Part shown: in pieces, positions 59,226 through 64,000 of the stretch
Numbering within the stretch: position 1 is the first letter of the stretch
How the letters are laid out: the number at the start of each line of letters is the position of its first letter
Origin: an uncultured Selenomonas sp.
GTDB taxonomy: Bacteria > Bacillota > Negativicutes > Selenomonadales > Selenomonadaceae
NCBI GenBank assembly: GCA_934202005.1
Contig: CAKPXP010000007.1
Span: 23,282-87,281 of the forward strand
Direction: 5' to 3'
Length of the DNA: 64,000 bases
Made by a program: the position numbers and the translations under genes
Notes under the pieces: model-generated
What the model saw: only the letters and a program-made list of their open reading frames with translations
Databases searched by the model: none
Told to the model about the DNA's origin: nothing

Positions 59226-59712
59226 CAAGATCCCCTTTCTATGTCTGCCGGCTCTGAGCGCCGGCGAAAGAAGCTGCTGCTCATCGGCAGCGGCTCTCTT
59301 GCTTGCCATGTGTCAGGCTCCGGGGAAGCTCCTCGCGGACCCTTTCCTCGCTCCCTCATCCTCCTGACAATCTTTATACTACGCCTAATTAGTCAAAAAG
59401 TCAATAGGTCAAAAAGAAAAAATATTTTCCCCGACTGTGCCTCAGGACATGATACATATCCCCCCCAAGAAACGAGGTGCCCTGAATTTGCGTGGATGCG
59501 CTGTATCTCTCTAGGAAACAAACCGCAGGCGTAGCGGCAAAAGGCTCCATCGCGTTTTGTGCTGAGGATTGTCGAGGGCGAGAGGACAGTGCAGACGCGT
59601 GAGGACGGAGTGCTGAGTGAATCAGTGGTTCCTAAAATAAAATAGCATAAGCCTCCCCCGTCTTGTATAATGAAAAGCAACGAAACATCAGATCATCCAG
59701 GGAGGGAATCGC
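59226..59712. other. Divergent region between hsp20 and the AsmA-like gene
   Basis: Contains the hsp20 leader, an AT-rich promoter region at 59370-59420 (minus-strand TTGACT-N17-TAGTAT), a family-1 repeat (59473-59632) and the short AsmA upstream region. Confidence 0.5.
59473..59632 (+). repeat. Repeat family 1 (MITE-like), copy 5, left end missing
   Basis: From GAGGTGCCCTGAATTTGCGT through GCGCTGTATCTCTCTAGGAA to the right end AGTGAATCAGTGGTTCC. The left GGAACC...AAAT end is absent. Confidence 0.75.
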
Positions 59713-61131
59713 ATGCGCATCCGGAAGCATCACGTGCTCGGCACGCTGGCCGCGCTCGCGCTCATCGTCCTGCTCGCGCTCGAGGCGCTGAGCTACGGCG
59801 CGGCGACCATCTTCAATGAGGTCGCCGCGCATCAGGACATGCTGCGCGGCAGCGTGCGCGTAGAGAAGCTCTTCGCGCACATCAACGGGCACGTGCGCTT
59901 TGAGGGGCTCGTCTGGTCAGACGAGGCGGGCAACCCCGTGCTCATCGTGCCGGAGGGGAGCTTCTACGTCAAGCCCCTCGATGTGCTCACGGGCCGCCTC
60001 TCCTCGCGCTCCATCACGCGCCTCGAGCTCACGGACGCGGCGATCTCCCTGCGCATCCGCAAGGACGATACGGGACGGCCGCGGCTCGACTTCGTCACGC
60101 CGTCCGCCGAGTTCTTCGCCCTCATGGCAAAGGACGCGCCGCGCAGGAAGCGCAAGGGGTCGCCGCTCTCGCCCGAGGAGCGCAAGGCGCGCGCGGAAAA
60201 GGCGCGCGCGGCGCGCGAGGCGCAGCTCACGGCCCAGATCACTAACTTCAACCGCGAGGGACGCCGCCTCGACCTCGATCTCGTGCTGAAGCACTGCAAG
60301 GTCGAGGTGCTCTACGAGAAGCGCCACTACCTGCTCGGCGGCGCACAGCTCACGGCCGCCCTCCACTCCGAGGGCGTGTCGCAGATCGATTTCTCGACGG
60401 GCGGCTTCGGCGGCACGATGGTCGGGCGCGGCATCTCGCTCAAGGGCACCATTGACGCGCGTCAGGAGCCCGTGCCCGAGATCAGCCTCGCGCTGCTCGC
60501 GAGCGAGGTCGATCCCTCCTCGCTCGGCTTCGGCATGAACATCCACGACAAGATGACGCTCACGGCGCATTTCACCGGCCCCGTCACGCATCCAGACGGC
60601 ACGGGCACCGTGAGCCTGCCGGAGCTCAACCTTCCCGGCCTCTCGTTCACGAACGTCGAGGGGCGCGTCACCTACCAGGGCGCGCGGCTCGACTTTACGG
60701 ACGTCATGGCAAGCGTCTACGGCGGCAGCTTCGCCGCGCGCGGCACCTACGACCTCGACGCGCGCACGTACCACCTCGAGGGCCACGGCGAGAACCTCTC
60801 CGCCGCGCAGGCGCTTCCCGGCAAGCATCTCAAGTGCCTCGTCGCGCTCGACATCGCCATCGACTCGGCGGGCAGCGCGCGAGAGACGGTGACGAGCGGC
60901 AGCTTCGTCTCAGGGCCGGGCCGCTACCACCTCATCGTATTCGACAAGCTCTCCGGCCGCTTCACCGACCGCTACCACGACCTGCAGTTCTACGACGCCG
61001 ACATCGAGATGGCCGGCGGGCATATCAAGACGGACACGTTCCGCATCAAGGACAAGAAGCTCACGCTCGCGCCCATCGAGGTCTACGACGCGGACGGCCG
61101 CCTGCTCATGACGTATGACAAAAACGACTGA
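59713..61131 (+). CDS. AsmA-like envelope protein
   Basis: 472 residues; GGGAGGG 7 nt before ATG. One N-terminal transmembrane helix (LGTLAALALIVLLALEAL), then a long beta-rich part with AsmA/DUF748-type repeats (LIVPEGSFYVKPLDVLTGRL, GVSQIDFSTGGFGGTMVGRG, GARLDFTDVMASVYGGSFAA). A charged coiled segment (about 140-175, RKRKGSPLSPEERKARAEKA) interrupts it. AsmA-like proteins span the periplasm and are linked to lipid transport to the outer membrane, fitting a diderm Firmicute. Confidence 0.82.
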   Translation: MRIRKHHVLGTLAALALIVLLALEALSYGAATIFNEVAAHQDMLRGSVRVEKLFAHINGHVRFEGLVWSDEAGNPVLIVPEGSFYVKPLDVLTGRLSSRSITRLELTDAAISLRIRKDDTGRPRLDFVTPSAEFFALMAKDAPRRKRKGSPLSPEERKARAEKARAAREAQLTAQITNFNREGRRLDLDLVLKHCKVEVLYEKRHYLLGGAQLTAALHSEGVSQIDFSTGGFGGTMVGRGISLKGTIDARQEPVPEISLALLASEVDPSSLGFGMNIHDKMTLTAHFTGPVTHPDGTGTVSLPELNLPGLSFTNVEGRVTYQGARLDFTDVMASVYGGSFAARGTYDLDARTYHLEGHGENLSAAQALPGKHLKCLVALDIAIDSAGSARETVTSGSFVSGPGRYHLIVFDKLSGRFTDRYHDLQFYDADIEMAGGHIKTDTFRIKDKKLTLAPIEVYDADGRLLMTYDKND

Positions 61132-61177
61132 GCGGGCGCGCTGCCCCGGGCACCCTCCTTCCCCGGCACACAAAGGC

Positions 61178-61228
61178 AAAAACCGCGGCTGACAGCCCCA
61201 GACAGGCTGTCAGCCGCGGTTTTCTCTT
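61178..61228 (+). terminator. Terminator after AsmA-like gene
   Basis: AAAACCGCGGCTGACAGCC, short loop, GGCTGTCAGCCGCGGTTTT; can act for both strands. Confidence 0.85.
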
Positions 61229-61242
61229 TGCGCCGCCCGCGC

Positions 61243-63288
61243 TCAGGCCGGCTCCTTTTCCTCTACCATGACGACGTAGTAGACCTCGCCGTAGTAGGCG
61301 CTCGCGCGCTTGCGGGCGAACGCGAGGACGTATCTGACCGCGCCCTCCTTCGTGCGCACACGGCAGCGGACGTAGGCCTGCCGCGCCTCGCCCTTTGACG
61401 TCTGCGAGCGCACGGACACGATGGTCTCCGTGCGGTCGCCGGGATAGAGGATGCGCACGACATCCTTCTGCGTATACGCCGCGAAATCGTCGGAATCCGT
61501 GCAGTCCAGGAGGCGGAACGCCTCGTCGTTGGCATAGAGAACCTTGCCGTCCGCCGCGCTGCAGACGATGATGGCCCCGGGCAGGTTCTGGCTGATGTCG
61601 CGCAGGCTGAACGAGAGCTTCGCACGGTCGACCTGCTTCTGCTCCGCCGCATAGCGGCTGAAGCCGTTCTTCCCCTTGAGCTTCGTCGCGTAGAGCGCCG
61701 CGTCGGCGTAGCGCGTGAGGTCGCGCAGGCTCTCCGCCTGGTCCGGGTAGCTCACATAGCCGATGGAGAGCGTGAACGAGCGCTCGACGCCGCCGTAGAG
61801 ATAGTGCTGCGGCGTCTGCGTGAGCTCTGAGAGGAGCCGCTCGGCCTGCGCCGCCGTCGTCGCGGGGAGCAGCACGGTGAACTCGTCGCCGCCATTGCGC
61901 GCGACGAGCGCCGTCCTGCCGAAGAAATCGTGCAGCCGCCGCGCGAGCGCCCGCAGCGCCTCATCCCCCGCCGCGTGGCCGAGCAGATCGTTGATGAACT
62001 TGAAATCATCGAGATCGAGACTGATGAGCACGGCCGGCGTTCCCTGGGCCTGCGCGTGCCAATCCTCGAGCGCCCGGTCGATGCCGAGCCGGTTGAGGAT
62101 GCCCGTGAGACCGTCGTTGAACGTGAGGCGGTGCAGGCGCGCGAGCGTCTCCTTGAGCGAGTCCACCGTATGCTGGAGCACGCGCGCAAGCTTGCCGACC
62201 TCGTCGTCGCTCTCGACGGCGATATGCACATCGAGATTGCCGTGCGCGATCTCATGCGCCGCGCTGCCGAGCGACTGGAGATAGCACGTGATCCGCTGCG
62301 CGATGACAAGCGTGACAACCGCGAAGAACACGAGGCAAAGCAGCAACACCGAGAGGAACTGCAGCGCCGCCTCATGCTGCACCTCGCTCGTCGGCGCGAT
62401 CACGCGCAGCTCCATGCCGTTGCGCAGCAGACAGCTCGCAATATCATACGTCCGCCCGCTCACGAGATAGCGGCTCAGCGCATCCTCGGCCGGCGTGCCG
62501 ACAGGGCTGACGCCCTCGTCGAGCGCCCGCGCGCCGACATGATCCTCCGCGACGCCCTGCGGCGACTCGATATGGTAATGCGTCTTCCCCGTCCCGTCCG
62601 TCAGGAACGCATAGCCCGTCTCGTAGACCTGGCGCTGCTCGAGCGAGCGCAGGATCGCGAGGAAATCGAGATCCGCGCCAACGACGCCGAGGAACTGCCC
62701 CTCGCGGAACACCGGCACGACGTAGGAAATGATATACATCCCCTGCGCGACCGAGTAATGCGGGTCGCTCCAGCGCCCGTGCCCCGTATCGGCAGCCGCC
62801 TTGTACCACGCTACATCCTGCTGGTTCTCCGGCAGGAACTCCGACGCCTGGTACCACTGGCGGCGGCGGAACGCCGAATGCTCATCCTCGCGCACATACC
62901 ACGCGCCGCCGGGCGCGCCGCCCGTCAGCTCCGGCGCGTAATACGTATAGTAGGCGCGCGCCTCCGGCAGCGACAGCAGCGTATCGCGCATGACGCTGTC
63001 AAGCTCCGCCGTGATCCTCGCACGCTGGCCGCTGTCCGCGAGATCCGCCGCCTGGCCGAGATTGTTGCGCAGGCCCGTCGCGCCGAACGCGACGACATCC
63101 TCCGTCTGCACGAGCAGCATATCGAGCTCGCTGCGGCAGAGCTCCGCCGTGCGGTTCATATTCTCGAACTCCTCGCGGCTCGTCGCCCGCGTGAGCGCCG
63201 TGAGGCTCACCGCGCCGATGGCGAGGCCGAGCACGCAGAGCGAGCTCAGGCTGAGCGCGAGGAATTTGCTTTTGATCGAGTGAAACAT
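61243..63288 (-). CDS. dCache-HAMP-GGDEF-PAS diguanylate cyclase
   Basis: About 681 residues from ATG at 63288 (GGGA upstream; ATG at 63300 is close behind). Transmembrane helix, extracellular double-Cache domain (about 35-300, WYQASEFLP, WSDPHYSVAQGMYIISYVVP), second helix (LLLCLVFFAVVTLVIA), HAMP, then the GGDEF domain: DGLTGILNRLGIDRAL, LDLDDFKFINDLLGHAAGDE and ARNGGDEFTVLL. The inhibitory RxxD site is not conserved (RTALVAR). An unusual C-terminal PAS-like domain (about 570-681, IIVCSAADGKVLYANDEAFR) follows the cyclase. It should make c-di-GMP in response to an external ligand. Confidence 0.92.
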   Translation of the reverse strand: MFHSIKSKFLALSLSSLCVLGLAIGAVSLTALTRATSREEFENMNRTAELCRSELDMLLVQTEDVVAFGATGLRNNLGQAADLADSGQRARITAELDSVMRDTLLSLPEARAYYTYYAPELTGGAPGGAWYVREDEHSAFRRRQWYQASEFLPENQQDVAWYKAAADTGHGRWSDPHYSVAQGMYIISYVVPVFREGQFLGVVGADLDFLAILRSLEQRQVYETGYAFLTDGTGKTHYHIESPQGVAEDHVGARALDEGVSPVGTPAEDALSRYLVSGRTYDIASCLLRNGMELRVIAPTSEVQHEAALQFLSVLLLCLVFFAVVTLVIAQRITCYLQSLGSAAHEIAHGNLDVHIAVESDDEVGKLARVLQHTVDSLKETLARLHRLTFNDGLTGILNRLGIDRALEDWHAQAQGTPAVLISLDLDDFKFINDLLGHAAGDEALRALARRLHDFFGRTALVARNGGDEFTVLLPATTAAQAERLLSELTQTPQHYLYGGVERSFTLSIGYVSYPDQAESLRDLTRYADAALYATKLKGKNGFSRYAAEQKQVDRAKLSFSLRDISQNLPGAIIVCSAADGKVLYANDEAFRLLDCTDSDDFAAYTQKDVVRILYPGDRTETIVSVRSQTSKGEARQAYVRCRVRTKEGAVRYVLAFARKRASAYYGEVYYVVMVEEKEPA

Positions 63289-63370
63289 AAAACGTCCCAT
63301 CTTTCGCAATCAAGCTGAATGATACTACATCGATATAATATAGAACCATTCGCGAAAGATGGGACGTTTT
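63289..63370. promoter_or_regulatory. 19-bp perfect inverted repeat at the start of the GGDEF gene
   Basis: AAAACGTCCCATCTTTCGC (63289-63307) and its exact complement (63352-63370) flank 44 bp that contain minus-strand TATATT/TATCAT promoter-like sequence. The inner arm covers the start region of the gene. Confidence 0.65.
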
Positions 63371-63402
63371 CCTGCCGGAGGGGAAATTTTCTGCCGCACA
63401 CC

Positions 63403-63798
63403 TCACGGCCGCTGCAGGAAATTGAGCAGCGCGCTCTCCCCCAGCGCGCCGGACGCTGCCTGCGCCAGCTGCGACGCCTGCACCGCGCCGCTCGTCTCCG
63501 TGCGCGTGCTCAAGACCGCAGGCGTCTGCTCCGGATCCGCGCTGCGCGTCTTCGTCTCCGAGATGACGCGGTTCCCCTCGTAGACCGTGACGAGCACCGA
63601 GCCGTCGGAGAGCACCTGCGTGACCGTCGTCTGCCGGCTGTCGTCCGAGGACTCCCCGCCGCCCGCGGGCTTGCCAGCGCGCATATTCGCAAGCATCGCG
63701 GAGAACGAGTCCTCCGCCGCGTGACTGCCCGTCCTCGGTACAGCGCTCACAGCCCAGACCGTCTTGCTCTGCTCGCGGATCTCATCAATCGTACTCAT
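63403..63798 (-). CDS. Hypothetical protein
   Basis: 131 residues from ATG at 63798 with GGAGGAGG 4-6 nt upstream. MSTIDEIREQSKTVWAVSAV, then low-complexity S/A/T/Q-rich sequence and TVTQVLSDGSVLVTVYEGNR. No signal or transmembrane segment. The DGSVLVTVYEG part looks like a small beta unit. Family not recognised; its last 110 bases precede the GGDEF gene on the same strand. Confidence 0.6.
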   Translation of the reverse strand: MSTIDEIREQSKTVWAVSAVPRTGSHAAEDSFSAMLANMRAGKPAGGGESSDDSRQTTVTQVLSDGSVLVTVYEGNRVISETKTRSADPEQTPAVLSTRTETSGAVQASQLAQAASGALGESALLNFLQRP

Positions 63799-63860
63799 AG
63801 CTCCTCCTCCCCACATATTTCCTTCATCTATTTTATCGTCAGAAATAGAGTGGGACTTAA

Positions 63861-64000
63861 GGAACCACTGATTAATTCGGCACTCCGTCTTCACGCGTCT
63901 GCGTTGTCCTCCCGTCGTCGACAAATCCTCAGCACAAAACGCGATGGAGCGTTTTGCCGCTACGCCTCCGGTTTGTCTCCTAGGGAGATACAGCGCATCC
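63861..64000 (-). repeat. Repeat family 1 (MITE-like), copy 6, cut by window end
   Basis: Reverse orientation: GGAACCACTGATTAATTCGG, then GTCTTCACGCGTCTGCG, the hairpin CAAAACGC...GCGTTTTG and GATACAGCGCATCC at the edge. Confidence 0.8.

Noticed and set aside
59226..59420. CIRCE element for hsp20
   Set aside because: No TTAGCACTC-N9-GAGTGCTAA dyad or close variant is present.

Overview
The window looks like chromosome from a high-GC diderm Firmicute of the class Negativicutes, most likely the Selenomonadaceae (Selenomonas/Mitsuokella type). The reasons are strong GC bias at third codon positions, Firmicute-style AAGGAGG ribosome sites, a futalosine-route menaquinone gene (mqnA), PTS genes, and outer-envelope-type proteins (AsmA-like, LPP20-like) in one genome. 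The genus is inference; no rRNA or tRNA gene was seen.

Layout. 0.3-3.9 kb: LPP20-like secreted protein, ClC chloride transporter, rpsF-ssb-rpsR operon. 4-11 kb: chemoreceptor and a trkA-trkH-trkH potassium operon. 11.5-16 kb: ptsH-ptsI preceded by a sigma-54 activator whose N-terminus is an HPr-like domain; a -24/-12 promoter and three copies of a palindromic site lie between activator and ptsH. 16-25 kb: mqnA, a polysaccharide deacetylase, a degenerate Lgt paralogue, a redox-disulfide protein, a PHP phosphatase, a HAD phosphatase and a CbiMQO/NikMQO metal importer. 25-29 kb: larE, a NgoMIV-type restriction-modification pair and ung. 29-32.5 kb: folE-folP-folB-folK/folA, the last a fusion. 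33-45 kb: accessory helicases (PLD-SF2-DUF3427, and an SF1 helicase with a nonsense codon) on either side of DUF488, a nucleosidase and korDABC. 45-50 kb: LysR regulator, sucrose hydrolase and sucrose-type PTS. 50-56 kb: YgbA-like protein, flavodoxin, DUF3793 protein, metNIQ and an ACT protein. 56-64 kb: UbiX/HAD pair, Hsp20, AsmA-like protein, a GGDEF receptor and several hypotheticals.

Two regulatory systems stand out. First, the HPr-domain activator, the repeated palindromes and the -24/-12 promoter form a self-contained circuit in which PTS phosphorylation state could control expression of HPr and Enzyme I. Second, three promoters (near 37.75, 52.5 and 55.8 kb) each carry a Fur-box-like ATGAGAA/TTCTCAT sequence in the -35/-10 spacer. 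One drives a DUF3793 gene. The other two appear to drive short non-coding RNAs of about 100-115 nt, each ending in a strong terminator and carrying an unstructured GAAGCTC(T)CCT-like seed complementary to Shine-Dalgarno sequences, like the Fur-controlled sRNAs of other bacteria.

Intergenic space is rich in dispersed repeats. One family (about 160-177 bp, ends GGAACCRCTGATT, often abutting a stop codon) has at least six long copies plus remnants and looks like a MITE. A second family carries nested ACCGC-GAA-GCGGT and CCTTCYCC-GGRGAAGG hairpins. The restriction-modification pair and the two large helicases have visibly lower GC than the flanking housekeeping genes, which suggests horizontal acquisition.
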